The notes: generated from the sequence alone by a model not told the origin. DNA of 64,000 nt from Alicycliphilus denitrificans_A (GCF_044792555.1 NZ_CP126238.1:3596001-3660000); one strand, 5' to 3'; positions 44,101 to 52,842 are shown, counted from the stretch's first letter. Program-made: numbers and translations.

Positions 44101-45614
44101 GCCGGCACGTAGCGCTGGTCGCGCTGTTCGCCGTGAATGCGGTCGCCTTCGACCCATCCCGAGTGCGTTCCCGCCGAGATGCGGTGCGGCAGGATGATGC
44201 GCGCCACCGGGCCGCGCGTGATGTCCTCGGCGGGAATCACCCAGCATTCGGAGCGCTGGTCCACCAGGTTGTTCACAAAGGTGAGCACATAGCCATCGTC
44301 CTCGGCCACCGCGCCGATGCGGCGTGCCACCTGCGGCTCGCTGCCGTAGCAGCCCTTGCCGTATTCCAGCGTCTGCGTCTGGCGCGTGAGCATGTCGTAG
44401 CGCTTGAGGCCGCGGAACAGCCACTCGCCCTTCTCGTACAGCACGTTGAAGCTGTAGCGGTAGGCGCGGCCCACATAGTCATTGCTGACCATGGGGAACT
44501 CGGTGATCTCGTCGTCGATCTGCTCCTCGCGCGTCTCGCCGGTCTTGAGGTTGAAGCGCCAGCGGTACATCAGCGTGGGGTTGTTGTGCTTGTCCAGGTG
44601 GGCGCGGATCTTGTCGTAGGCCGCCTGGCGGCCTTCGGACATGGACTGGCCGACGTTGGGCTTGTGCGGGTTGGGCATGATGCAGCCGTCCATCACCACC
44701 TCGTCGCCGTCCTCGTAGCAGTTGGCGATGTGCAGGATGTGGCAGGGCGTGCCCTCGAACCAGCGCACCGAGGCCGAATCGCCGTGGCGCGGCAGGATGC
44801 CGAAACGCGCGGGCCGGTCGCTGTAGAAGCGCATCTTGCGCTCGCCCTTGGCCAGCAGCTCGGGGTCGAAGTGGAACGGCAGGTCGTGCAGGATGGTGAA
44901 GTTCTTAGTGATGCCCAGGTCATGTGGCCAGCGGGCGCCAGGCAACTCGATCGGCACGTAGTGCACCAGCCGGTTGTTGCGGTCAATCACGCCATAGTTC
45001 ATGTATGGCGGCTTTTCCGGGTAGTTGAAGAACATCATCTCGCCGGTGGCAGGGTCCACCTTGTAGTGCGAGGCCACGCCATCGGGCACGAAGCGTGCCC
45101 AGTTGGCATCGGGACCAAGGGTTTCGAGCGTGATCGGGTCCAGGCGCCACGGCTCACTGCCCTGCGACATGGCGGCCAGCAGCTTGCCCGCGTGGATCTT
45201 CACGTCGGTGCCGGCGTTGTCCTTCATGGCGCCCATCGACCCCCAGCCGCGGCGCGCCTGCAGCTGCGGCGAGAGGATGCCGGGCCACAGCGAGCGGCCC
45301 GCGGCCTGCTCGGCCAGAAAGCCCGTGGTCTGCACGAAGCGGTTGCGGTAGGTGGCCTTGCCGTCCTCGAAATGCATGGCGTGCAGCATGCCGTCGCCAT
45401 CGAACGGATGGTAGATGCCCAGGGACTCATGCACCTGGTTGTGGGTGTTGCGCACGTAGATGCCGTGCAGGTCTTTCGGGATCTCACCGATGACCTGCAT
45501 GCTGTCCGTGTCGGCCACCCACTCTTCCATCGCGGGCGTGAACGGACCGCGTAAGAACGGATGGTCCGAGTCCTCGGAAATGGTGGATTGATAGGTACGG
45601 AGGATTTTCTGCAT
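44097..45614 (-). CDS. Carotenoid oxygenase-family Fe(II) dioxygenase (carotenoid/stilbene/phenylpropenoid cleavage)
   Basis: 505 residues. The family cleaves a C=C bond with O2 to give two carbonyl products; bacterial members include lignostilbene dioxygenase and isoeugenol monooxygenase. The seven-bladed propeller's four iron-binding histidines are all visible: H183 (ASHYKVDP), H231 (PHDLGIT), H295 (HILHIANCYED) and H484 (AGTHSGW). The N-terminal FDGDGMLHAMHFEDGKATYR block is characteristic. The substrate cannot be read from sequence; absence of carotenoid biosynthesis genes and the catabolic context favour a plant phenolic. It follows a Bug gene and precedes a coupled hydrolase gene. Confidence 0.92.
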   Translation of the reverse strand: MQKILRTYQSTISEDSDHPFLRGPFTPAMEEWVADTDSMQVIGEIPKDLHGIYVRNTHNQVHESLGIYHPFDGDGMLHAMHFEDGKATYRNRFVQTTGFLAEQAAGRSLWPGILSPQLQARRGWGSMGAMKDNAGTDVKIHAGKLLAAMSQGSEPWRLDPITLETLGPDANWARFVPDGVASHYKVDPATGEMMFFNYPEKPPYMNYGVIDRNNRLVHYVPIELPGARWPHDLGITKNFTILHDLPFHFDPELLAKGERKMRFYSDRPARFGILPRHGDSASVRWFEGTPCHILHIANCYEDGDEVVMDGCIMPNPHKPNVGQSMSEGRQAAYDKIRAHLDKHNNPTLMYRWRFNLKTGETREEQIDDEITEFPMVSNDYVGRAYRYSFNVLYEKGEWLFRGLKRYDMLTRQTQTLEYGKGCYGSEPQVARRIGAVAEDDGYVLTFVNNLVDQRSECWVIPAEDITRGPVARIILPHRISAGTHSGWVEGDRIHGEQRDQRYVPA

Positions 45615-45657
45615 GGTTGCTCCTTGGAATGAGGGGTTTCGGGGGGATTTCGGCGTG

Positions 45658-46638
45658 TCAGTCGAGCCTGACTGCGCCCGACTTCAGGAGATCGCTGTAG
45701 CGCTTGGTGCTTTCTTGGACGATCTTGTGGAACTGATCGGGCTGGTTGCCTACCACCTGATATCCCATGTCGGAGAGCTTCTGCTGGACCGCGGGCGACT
45801 TGAGTGCGCGGACAAAGGCATCGTTGAGTTTGGCCATGATGGGCGCGGGTGTGCCCTTGGCAGCGACATAGCCGACCCACCCATCCGAAGCAAACTTCAC
45901 CCCTGCTTCCTTGAAGGTGGGAACATCGGGCAAGGACCGCACGCGCTGGTTGGAAGTCACGGCCAGGGCGGTAACTTGGCCGTTGTCGATGAACGCCTTG
46001 CCCGCGCCAGATACCAGCGCGTATTGCAACTGGCCTCCTGCAATGTCATTGAGGATCTGCACCTCGCCCGCGTAGGGCACGTGCTGGGCCTGGATACCAA
46101 GCTTTTGCATCATCATCACGTTGTTGAAGTGAAAGCTCGTGCCGGTACCCGGGATGCCGTAGTTCAACTTGCCCGGATGCTTGCGGGCGTAGTCCGTGAA
46201 GTCCTTGAGCGTCTTGACGCCCAGTTTCTGATTCACCACCAGGGTCAGAAACGTATCCACCGCGATGGTGATGGGCTCGAACTGCTCCAGCGGCTTGATC
46301 TTGTAATTGGGGTTGGTGAGGGGCAGCGTCACCATCGTGGCGGGCACCACCAGCGCCACCGTGTAGCCGTCCTTGGGTGCCTGCAGCAGGGACTGCAGCC
46401 CGATCTGCCCGCCGGCGCCGGGGCGGTTGTCCACCACGATGGAGGTACCGAGAATCCTGCCGAGCTCATCGCTGAGCAGGCGCGAGACGATGTCAGTCAA
46501 CCCGCCAGCGGGGTACGGAACGATCAGCCTGATGGGACGCTCGGGCCATTCACCCGCCATCACGGGCAGCGCGCCGCACAGCGAGAGGGCAGCGGCAGAC
46601 AGGCCGTGCAGCAGTTGTCTCTTGTTCATCTTCATCAT
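45658..46638 (-). CDS. Bug/TctC-family periplasmic substrate-binding protein
   Basis: 326 residues. Signal peptide MMKMNKRQLLHGLSAAALSL with cleavage after VMAG. Blocks IRLIVPYPAGGLTDIVSRLL, DNRPGAGGQIGLQ and PKDGYTVAL identify the family. It lies between the first hydrolase gene and the dioxygenase gene (58 and 43 nt gaps). The second Bug protein in the proposed IclR regulon, suggesting that two related substrates, or one substrate and a breakdown product, are imported. Confidence 0.93.
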   Translation of the reverse strand: MMKMNKRQLLHGLSAAALSLCGALPVMAGEWPERPIRLIVPYPAGGLTDIVSRLLSDELGRILGTSIVVDNRPGAGGQIGLQSLLQAPKDGYTVALVVPATMVTLPLTNPNYKIKPLEQFEPITIAVDTFLTLVVNQKLGVKTLKDFTDYARKHPGKLNYGIPGTGTSFHFNNVMMMQKLGIQAQHVPYAGEVQILNDIAGGQLQYALVSGAGKAFIDNGQVTALAVTSNQRVRSLPDVPTFKEAGVKFASDGWVGYVAAKGTPAPIMAKLNDAFVRALKSPAVQQKLSDMGYQVVGNQPDQFHKIVQESTKRYSDLLKSGAVRLD

Positions 46639-46696
46639 GGGGATGGAAAGCTCTGGTTCTGGTTCAAATGCAATGAAGAAACTTGCGGACGGGTGC

Positions 46697-47503
46697 TCAA
46701 CGCAAGGCCATCACGCGCTCGCGGATGAAGCGCAGCAGGTGGTCGTTGAAAACATCGTGCTGCTCCGCGAAGGCGTAGTGGCCCGCATCCGGAATGCAGG
46801 CATATTCGGCATGGGGCATGAGTTGCGTCTGCACGCTCTTCATGCCTTCAGGGCGGCCCACCTTGTCGTGTTCGCCCGCCAGAAGCAGCGCGGGCACCTT
46901 GACGTTCTTCAGGTTGGGCTCGCCGTCATAGAGCGTGATAGCGGTGATGGCCGCGCAGAATGTGTCAGCGTTGGTGCTCAACGCCACTTCGCGCACCAGG
47001 TCGACCATGGGCCCCTTGGAGCCGGGCGCAAACATGGAGTCAATCACCGCGCCGGCCGTATCGCGGAAGCTGTTGCCCGCGCGCAGCGGCTCCACGCGCT
47101 CTGCCAGGAAGGTTTTCCGATCCTCTTCACTCTTCTGCGAAAACGAGCCCACCGTGGCCGAGATCACCAGGCCATGCACCTTGTCGGGGCGCGCCGCATA
47201 CACGGCTGGCGCCGTGATGCCACCCATGCTGTGGCCGAGGACGATGTTCGTCCCCGTGCCACAGCGGTCGATCAGGCACGCCGCCGTCTCGCCGAGGCGC
47301 TCGATGCTCAGGCCATCTTCTGGCAGCGGGCTGAGGCCGTACCCAGGCGCATCCCAGGCCACCACCCGCAGCCCCGCACGCACCAACGTCGCGATTTCAT
47401 GGCGGAAATAGTCCTTGCTGCCGTAAGCGCCATGCAGCAGGAACACAGTGGTATCGCCTGAACCCGACACTTGGTAGTCAGGGAAGCGGTATGCAGTAGT
47501 CAT
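46697..47503 (-). CDS. Alpha/beta hydrolase (MhpC/esterase-like)
   Basis: 268 residues. HGAYGSKDYFRHEIATLV oxyanion region, nucleophile in VLGHSMGGITAPAV, acid in LLLAGEHDKVG and His in DAGHYAFAEQ. Resembles meta-cleavage-product hydrolases and small esterases. First gene of the operon with a Bug protein and the carotenoid-oxygenase-type dioxygenase. Divergent from a porin gene across a 356-nt region with two TTCCG-N5-CGGAA palindromes. Confidence 0.9.
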   Translation of the reverse strand: MTTAYRFPDYQVSGSGDTTVFLLHGAYGSKDYFRHEIATLVRAGLRVVAWDAPGYGLSPLPEDGLSIERLGETAACLIDRCGTGTNIVLGHSMGGITAPAVYAARPDKVHGLVISATVGSFSQKSEEDRKTFLAERVEPLRAGNSFRDTAGAVIDSMFAPGSKGPMVDLVREVALSTNADTFCAAITAITLYDGEPNLKNVKVPALLLAGEHDKVGRPEGMKSVQTQLMPHAEYACIPDAGHYAFAEQHDVFNDHLLRFIRERVMALR

Positions 47504-47859
47504 CGATGAACTCCAGGGATTACGTCAAATACGGGGGCTGCCTAGAAACGCAGCATTGGTTGCGTCAAATCAAACATTGCAAATTCATTCTGTGGCCTAC
47601 TTTGCGCACAGCCAAGTTGGACCCGCGACTCTTCCGGATGCCGGAACACGCCTACGGGGCGTGCGTTTTGCCCGCACCGCTTCCAATATCACCGTTCCGG
47701 ATCACGGAACTTTCGTCTTTTCGTCTCCCCCCTCCTCGCGCTTCTCTCCGACATTACCGTCCGCTTCCGGATGCGAACGGTGGTGGTTCGTAGTGGTGAT
47801 TTGCATCGCCGGCCTCCTCGTCGTCTGGAAGCAATTCCCCTTAACGACGAGGAGACGAC
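47504..47859. promoter_or_regulatory. Divergent control region with two IclR-type palindromes (no gene)
   Basis: 356 nt, lower in GC than its flanks, without a convincing gene. TTCCG-GATGC-CGGAA (47632-47646) and TTCCG-GATCA-CGGAA (47695-47709) are perfect palindromes 63 bp apart, six helical turns. A degenerate copy TTCCGGATGCGAACG follows at 47763. The geometry equals that of the site before the Bug-SDR-ALDH operon at 38884. Confidence 0.65.
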
Positions 47860-48951
47860 TTGAAACATTCACCCTCACGCGGCATTGTTCCGCGCACCCT
47901 GAAAATTTCCGTAGCCGCATGCCTGGCGGTGCTGGCCTGCACCAGCCATGCGCAGTCACGGGTAACGCTGTTCGGTGCCGTCGACCTCGGTGTGCGCACG
48001 GTGCACAACGACGCAGGCACCAACACCGGCATGTACAGCGGCAACAACTACACCTCGCGCCTGGGCTTGCGGGGCGAGGAAGACCTGGGCGGCGGCATGA
48101 AGGCCAGCTTCTGGTTGGAAGGCACGCTCAATGCGGACACCGGCGCCATGCCCACGCAGTTCTTCGACCGGCGCAGCACGCTGTCGCTGTCGGGCCGCAT
48201 GGGCGAAGTGCGCCTGGGCCGCGACTACACGCCAGTCTTTCGCGGCTACGCCACGGCTGAGGTGTTCGATTTCGCTGGCGCAGCCAGCATGACGACGCTG
48301 TACAGCGGTACGGCCTCCACGGTGCTAAGCCGCGCCTTCAAGGGCAAGACCAGCAGCAACGGTCGCACCAACGGGTCGGTAGGCTACTTCACGCCGGATT
48401 CATTTGGGGGGTTCTACCTGAACGCCATGGTGTCGCAAAGTGGCGATGGCAACGTCTCCGGAGACTTCGACTACCGCGGCCTGCGCGTCGGCTACAACAA
48501 GGGGCCGCTGCACGTCAACGCGTTCGTCGGCACCACCGACATCAAGCCTGTTGGAGACAACTATCGCATCCACGGCGCAGCCGTTGCCTACAAAGCCAGC
48601 CTTGCCAAGGTGACCGCGGCGCTGGTGGATATGCGCTACCAGGACGCGCGTCAGACGAACTACACCCTGGGCATGATCTGGCCCGTGGGGGCGCACGAGG
48701 TCAAGGCCACCTGGCACCATATTGACCAAGCCGGCAAAGCGGCCAATGCTGCCTCCATCGACGCCAACGACGCCGACCTGCTCGCCATCGGCTATGTGCA
48801 CAACCTGTCCAAGCGCACCGCGCTCTACGGCACCCTGGCCTACCTGAACAACAAGGGCAAGGCAGGCTTCAGCATCTCTGGTGCCACTCCAGGAGCTCCC
48901 GCCGGCGGCTCCTCTCGCGCCGCGGAATTCGGCATTCGCCACTTGTTCTAA
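47860..48951 (+). CDS. Gram-negative porin (OmpC-like)
   Basis: 363 residues. Signal peptide of about 31 residues ending CTSHA, then QSRVTLFGAVDLGVRTVHND and RLGLRGEEDLGGGMKASFWL, the standard opening of betaproteobacterial trimeric 16-strand porins. The PEFG-like constriction-loop region is altered, and the C-terminus ends FGIRHLF with the terminal Phe needed for BAM recognition. It shares a control region with the divergent hydrolase-Bug-dioxygenase operon and probably serves as the outer-membrane entry for its substrate. Ends at a strong terminator. Confidence 0.93.
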   Translation: MKHSPSRGIVPRTLKISVAACLAVLACTSHAQSRVTLFGAVDLGVRTVHNDAGTNTGMYSGNNYTSRLGLRGEEDLGGGMKASFWLEGTLNADTGAMPTQFFDRRSTLSLSGRMGEVRLGRDYTPVFRGYATAEVFDFAGAASMTTLYSGTASTVLSRAFKGKTSSNGRTNGSVGYFTPDSFGGFYLNAMVSQSGDGNVSGDFDYRGLRVGYNKGPLHVNAFVGTTDIKPVGDNYRIHGAAVAYKASLAKVTAALVDMRYQDARQTNYTLGMIWPVGAHEVKATWHHIDQAGKAANAASIDANDADLLAIGYVHNLSKRTALYGTLAYLNNKGKAGFSISGATPGAPAGGSSRAAEFGIRHLF

Positions 48952-48967
48952 AACAGCACGTCGCATC

Positions 48968-48997
48968 AAAAAGCCCTCGCAAACGAGGGCTTTTTTT
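48968..48997. terminator. Rho-independent terminator after porin gene
   Basis: AAAAAGCCCTCG-CAAA-CGAGGGCTTTTTTT: perfect stem with T tracts on both strands; serves the porin and can also stop leftward transcription. Confidence 0.92.
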
Positions 48998-49063
48998 GGA
49001 GCTACCGCATCGGCAGCAAGCCAATCCAACAGAGCCCGCCAAGAGGCGTGCTCACGCCAAGGT

Positions 49064-49942
49064 TTACAGCCCCCGGGCCTCCTGCAGCGCGGCCACGCGC
49101 TCTTCGATGGGCGGGTGCGAGGAGAACAGCTTGCCGATGTTGCCCGTGATGCCCATGGCCTGCAGGCTCTGGGGCATCTCGCCGGGCTGCATGCCGCCCA
49201 GGCGATACAGGGCGTTGATCATGGGCTGCCTGCGGCCCATGAGCTGGGCGGCGCCGGCGTCGGCGCGGAACTCGCGCTGGCGCGAGAACCAGGCCACGAT
49301 GATGGCCGCCAGGAAGCCCAGCAGGATGTCCAGCACGATGGTTGTGACCATGTAGCCGATGCCGGGGCCCGAGCTGTTCTCGTCGTTCCTGCGCAGGAAG
49401 CTGTCCACGGCGTAGCCGATCACGCGCGACAGGAACACCACGAAGGTGTTCATCACGCCCTGGATCAGCGCCATGGTCACCATGTCGCCGTTGGCCACGT
49501 GCGCCACCTCGTGGCCGATGACGGCCTCGACCTCCTCGCGCGTCATGCCCTGCAGCAGGCCGGTGGAGACGGCCACCAGGGCCGAGTTCTTGAAGGCGCC
49601 GGTGGCGAAGGCATTGGGCTCGCCCTCGTAGATGCCAACCTCGGGCATCTGGATGCCGGCCTTGTCGGCAAAGCCGCGCACGGTCTCCACGATCCAGGCC
49701 TCGTCGGCATTGCGCGGTGCGTTGATGATTTGCACGCCCATGCTCATCTTGGCGATGGGCTTGCTCATCAAGAGCGAGATGATGGCGCCGCCAAAGCCCA
49801 TGATGAAGGCAAAGCCGAGCAGCGCGCCCAGGTTCAGGCCGTTGGCCGTGAGGAAACGGTTCACGCCCAGCAGGCTGGCGACGATGCCCAGCACCACCAC
49901 GACGGCGACGTTGGTCAGCAAAAAGAGCGCAATGCGTTTCAT
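49064..49942 (-). CDS. htpX: Membrane metalloprotease HtpX
   Basis: 292 residues. Zinc protease of the inner membrane that helps FtsH in degrading misfolded membrane proteins. Two N-terminal TM helices (about 5-25 and 37-58), then the M48 catalytic site H144-E-V-A-H148 in VIGHEVAHVANGD with downstream Glu in REFRADAGAAQLMGR. Two further hydrophobic segments lie in 155-210. The ATG at 49942 gives the canonical MKRIALFLLTNVAVVVVLGI start; an extension to 49978 is not supported. Preceded by a sigma-32-like promoter. Confidence 0.95.
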   Translation of the reverse strand: MKRIALFLLTNVAVVVVLGIVASLLGVNRFLTANGLNLGALLGFAFIMGFGGAIISLLMSKPIAKMSMGVQIINAPRNADEAWIVETVRGFADKAGIQMPEVGIYEGEPNAFATGAFKNSALVAVSTGLLQGMTREEVEAVIGHEVAHVANGDMVTMALIQGVMNTFVVFLSRVIGYAVDSFLRRNDENSSGPGIGYMVTTIVLDILLGFLAAIIVAWFSRQREFRADAGAAQLMGRRQPMINALYRLGGMQPGEMPQSLQAMGITGNIGKLFSSHPPIEERVAALQEARGL

Positions 49943-50003
49943 CGAGAATTTGCTCCGAACAAAGAGACAGGTTTGCACGCGCCAGCGCGCGCGCAGGAAG
50001 ACA

Positions 50004-50031
50004 AGGTGGGGATGGCGCGCGGCCCTTCAAG
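50004..50031 (-). promoter_or_regulatory. Candidate sigma-32 (RpoH) promoter of htpX
   Basis: On the minus strand CTTGAAG (50025-50031) and CCCCACCT (50004-50011) are 13 nt apart, matching CTTGAAA / CCCCATnT at 6 of 7 and 7 of 8 positions. The leader would be about 55 nt. HtpX is a known heat-shock protein in E. coli. Confidence 0.75.
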
Positions 50032-50041
50032 TACCCCGGGG

Positions 50042-50815
50042 TCAGGGCCTCATCGGGCGCACGCCGCGGAAAACGAGAGAGTCATCATAAAAGCAAAAGT
50101 TCTCGTTCTCGGGCCACCAACCCGGCACGCCCAGCACCGGCAGGGGGCAAAAGGGCTTGGCCGCCAACCACTCGGGCGCCATATCGGTGGCCAGCCCATG
50201 GTCTACATTCACTACACAATCAATAGCTACTTGCGCTTTATATACATGGGCTGTGATCGGTTTTCTTGGTAAAACCAATTTTTCCAGCAGCGCATGGCCC
50301 AGGAGCAGCAGCCGCGCCTGGCGCCACAGCGGGCGCAGCTCCACGCACAAGCTGCGCCACTGGCGCGCGGCCAGCGCGGCGTGCAGCTCGGGCGGGGCCA
50401 GCAGCACGGCGCCGTTTTCGTCGAACAGCGTGAGCGCATCGCGCAGCGGCCCGCGCCGCGCGCCCACGCCCTCGGCCGCGATCACCTGGGCCTGCAGCCG
50501 GTTGAAGCGGCGCTTGGTGGCCGGGTAATGCAGCCAGACCAGGCCGTTGAAGAAGTCGTGCAGGTTGTCGCGCGTGGGCACCCGGCTTTCGGCGCAGATG
50601 AACTGCTCATAGGCCATGCCCGGCGGCAGCGCCGCCTGGGGCACGAAGCGCACGCCGGGGTCGGGGGCTTTGCCGGCCTCGATCAGCAGATTCAGCGCAT
50701 CGGCCACGCTGGCGCCGGCCTGCACGTGCTGCGCCGCGCCCTGCCCGAGCAGCGCGAGCGGCGCGAGCCAGGGGCGCTGCCAGTCGATGGTCGCCAGCGC
50801 CTGCGCACCGTTCAT
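50042..50815 (-). CDS. DUF3025 domain-containing protein
   Basis: 257 residues, soluble. Contains YEQFICAESRVPTRDNLHDF and FNGLVWLHYPATKRRFNRLQ, the core of DUF3025, a family of unknown function. In the C-terminal part, residues following LEKLVLPRKPITAHVYKAQ and ending near DCVVN are encoded by an in-frame palindromic repeat copy, giving a segment unlike the rest in composition. The ATG overlaps the stop of the NYN gene (ATGA), so the two are cotranscribed. Confidence 0.88.
   Translation of the reverse strand: MNGAQALATIDWQRPWLAPLALLGQGAAQHVQAGASVADALNLLIEAGKAPDPGVRFVPQAALPPGMAYEQFICAESRVPTRDNLHDFFNGLVWLHYPATKRRFNRLQAQVIAAEGVGARRGPLRDALTLFDENGAVLLAPPELHAALAARQWRSLCVELRPLWRQARLLLLGHALLEKLVLPRKPITAHVYKAQVAIDCVVNVDHGLATDMAPEWLAAKPFCPLPVLGVPGWWPENENFCFYDDSLVFRGVRPMRP
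50221..50265. repeat. Palindromic repeat family, copy I (inside DUF3025 gene)
   Basis: The minus strand reads AAAACCG, loop region, AAAGCGC-AAGT-AGCTATTG. Locally AT-rich within a GC-rich gene and translated in frame; the frame relative to the element is the same as in dapF. Confidence 0.75.
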
Positions 50816-51672
50816 GCGGCGGCCGGCCCGCCCAGCGGCGGCGGTGCCTGCCGCGCCGCGCGCTTGTCGCGCACGGCCACGCGGGAGCTGCCCTCATCGC
50901 GGAACTCGAAGGCCTGCGTGGCCGCCAGCAGCTTGGACAGCGAGGCGTAGCCGTAGTTGCGCGCGTCAAACGAGGTCTTGTTGCCGATCTGCGTGCCCAC
51001 GGCGCCCACACGGGCCCAGCCGGTTTCGTCCTGCGATGCATGCACGGCGTAGCGCAGCAGGTTCATGAGCCGCGAGTCCTGGCGCAACTGGGCCGTGGGG
51101 ACGCGCAGCGTGGCCGGGCACAACGGCACGCCGGGCGCCGGCACGTCCTCGGTCTTGCCCGTGGCGGCGCGCGCGGGCTCTGCCTTCGCCGCAGCGGGCG
51201 GGGGCGGGGCCGCGGCTTCGGCCTCCTCCTCGCTGACCAGCGACTCCAGGTACAGAAAGCGCGAGCAGGCGTTCACGAAGGGCTTGGGCGTCTGCGCCGC
51301 GCCAAAGCCGTACACCGCCGAGCCCTTGGCCCGCAAGTGCATGACCAGCGGGGTGAAGTCGGCGTCCGACGAGACAATGCCGAACGCGTCGGGCCGCTCG
51401 GAGTAGAGCAGCTCCATGGCGTCCACGGTCATGGCCATGTCGGTGGCATTCTTGCGCTTGGAATAGTCGAACTGCTGGATGGGGCGGATGGCGAACTCCA
51501 GCAGCCGCTGCTGCCAGCCGCCCAGGCCGGACTTGGTCCAGTTGCCGTAGGCCCGCCGCACGTTGATCTCGCCCAGCGTGGACAGCTCGGTGAGGATCTC
51601 GTCGATCTTCTCGGCCGGCGCATTGTCGGCGTCGATCAGCAGGGCGATGCGCAACTGGCGTTCCGCGGACAT
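50812..51672 (-). CDS. NYN-domain protein with C-terminal OST-HTH/LOTUS-like domain
   Basis: 286 residues. The N-terminal NYN (PIN-like) nuclease fold (about 5-150) shows its acidic residues in IALLIDADNAP (D14, D16), NATDMAMTVDAMELL and IVSSDADFTPL. A linker rich in Ala/Pro (about 155-195) leads to a domain of about 75 residues (SRLMNLLRYAVHASQDETGW) resembling OST-HTH/LOTUS RNA-binding modules. Probably an RNA-processing or RNA-decay factor; target unknown. It overlaps the DUF3025 gene by 4 nt and lies 21 nt after pyrC. Confidence 0.85.
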   Translation of the reverse strand: MSAERQLRIALLIDADNAPAEKIDEILTELSTLGEINVRRAYGNWTKSGLGGWQQRLLEFAIRPIQQFDYSKRKNATDMAMTVDAMELLYSERPDAFGIVSSDADFTPLVMHLRAKGSAVYGFGAAQTPKPFVNACSRFLYLESLVSEEEAEAAAPPPPAAAKAEPARAATGKTEDVPAPGVPLCPATLRVPTAQLRQDSRLMNLLRYAVHASQDETGWARVGAVGTQIGNKTSFDARNYGYASLSKLLAATQAFEFRDEGSSRVAVRDKRAARQAPPPLGGPAAA

Positions 51673-51693
51673 GGGAGATTTCCTCTCAGGCGC

Positions 51694-52737
51694 TCAGGCC
51701 ACGAGACGCCAGGGCAGCGCCTCGCCGGCGCGCAGCGGTTTCAGGTCGGCCTCGCCGAAGGGGAAGCTGTCGGGCGGTGTCCAGCTTTCGCGGCGCAGCG
51801 TGATTTGGCCCTGGTTGCGCGGCAGGCCATAGAAGGCCGGGCCGTGGAAGCTGGCGAAGGCTTCGAGCCTGTCCAGCGCGCCGGCGTTGTCGAAGGCCTC
51901 GGCATACATCTCGATGGCCGCGTGCGCGGTGTAGCAGCCGGCGCAGCCCGTGGCGTGCTCCTTGAGGTGGGCCGGGTGCGGCGCGCTGTCGGTGCCCAGG
52001 AAGAACTTGTCGCTGCCGCTGGTGGCCGCCTGCACCAGCGCCTGGCGGTGCAGCTCGCGCTTGAGCACCGGCAGACAGTAGTAATGCGGGCGGATGCCGC
52101 CGGTGAAGATGGCGTTGCGGTTGTACAGCAGGTGGTGCGCGGTGATGGTGGCGGCGGTGAAGCGGTCCGCGGCCTGCACGTACTGTGCGGCTTCCTTGGT
52201 GGTGATGTGCTCGAACACGATCTTCAGTTCGGGGAAGTCGCGGCGCAGCGGGATCAGCTGCTGCTCGATGAACACCGCCTCGCGGTCGAACAGGTCGATG
52301 TCGGGGCTGGTCACCTCGCCGTGCACCAGCAGCAAGAGGCCCGCCTTCTGCATGGCCTCCAGGGTCTTGTAGGTCTTGCGCAGGTCGGTCACGCCCGCGT
52401 CGCTGTTCGTCGTGGCGCCGGCCGGGTAGAGCTTCGCGGCCACCACGCCGGCCTCCTTGGCCCGGGCGATTTCCTCGGGCGGCAGGTTGTCGGTGAGGTA
52501 CAGCGTCATCAGCGGCTCAAACGCCACGCCAGCAGGCACGGCCGCCAGGATGCGCTGCTTGTAGGCCAGCGCCTGCGCCGCCGTGGTCACCGGCGGGCGC
52601 AGGTTGGGCATGATGATGGCGCGGCCGAACTGGGCGGCGGTGTGCGGCACGACGGTGTGCAGCGGGTCGCCGTCGCGCACGTGCAGGTGCCAGTCGTCGG
52701 GACGGGTGAGGGTCAGGGTGTCGGTGATGGCGGTCAT
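51694..52737 (-). CDS. pyrC: Dihydroorotase
   Basis: 347 residues. Third step of pyrimidine synthesis: cyclises carbamoyl aspartate to dihydroorotate. Class II zinc amidohydrolase. The metal ligands are H17 and H19 (DDWHLHVRDGD), the carboxylated K102 (VAAKLYPAGATTNS), His in LLVHGEVT and VFEHITTK, and Asp in FLGTDSAPHPAHLKE. The start MTAITDTLTLTRPDDWH matches E. coli PyrC; upstream in-frame sequence to 52815 is unsupported. Heads the pyrC-NYN-DUF3025 gene string. Confidence 0.96.
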   Translation of the reverse strand: MTAITDTLTLTRPDDWHLHVRDGDPLHTVVPHTAAQFGRAIIMPNLRPPVTTAAQALAYKQRILAAVPAGVAFEPLMTLYLTDNLPPEEIARAKEAGVVAAKLYPAGATTNSDAGVTDLRKTYKTLEAMQKAGLLLLVHGEVTSPDIDLFDREAVFIEQQLIPLRRDFPELKIVFEHITTKEAAQYVQAADRFTAATITAHHLLYNRNAIFTGGIRPHYYCLPVLKRELHRQALVQAATSGSDKFFLGTDSAPHPAHLKEHATGCAGCYTAHAAIEMYAEAFDNAGALDRLEAFASFHGPAFYGLPRNQGQITLRRESWTPPDSFPFGEADLKPLRAGEALPWRLVA

Positions 52738-52842
52738 GGGCGTGATTGTCCCATTGGCCGGCGCCAATACCCATGCTGATGGGCGCAGACGCAGCGGGGC
52801 GTATCCTGCCCGCATGTTGGGCTATGCGCACAGGACCATGCC

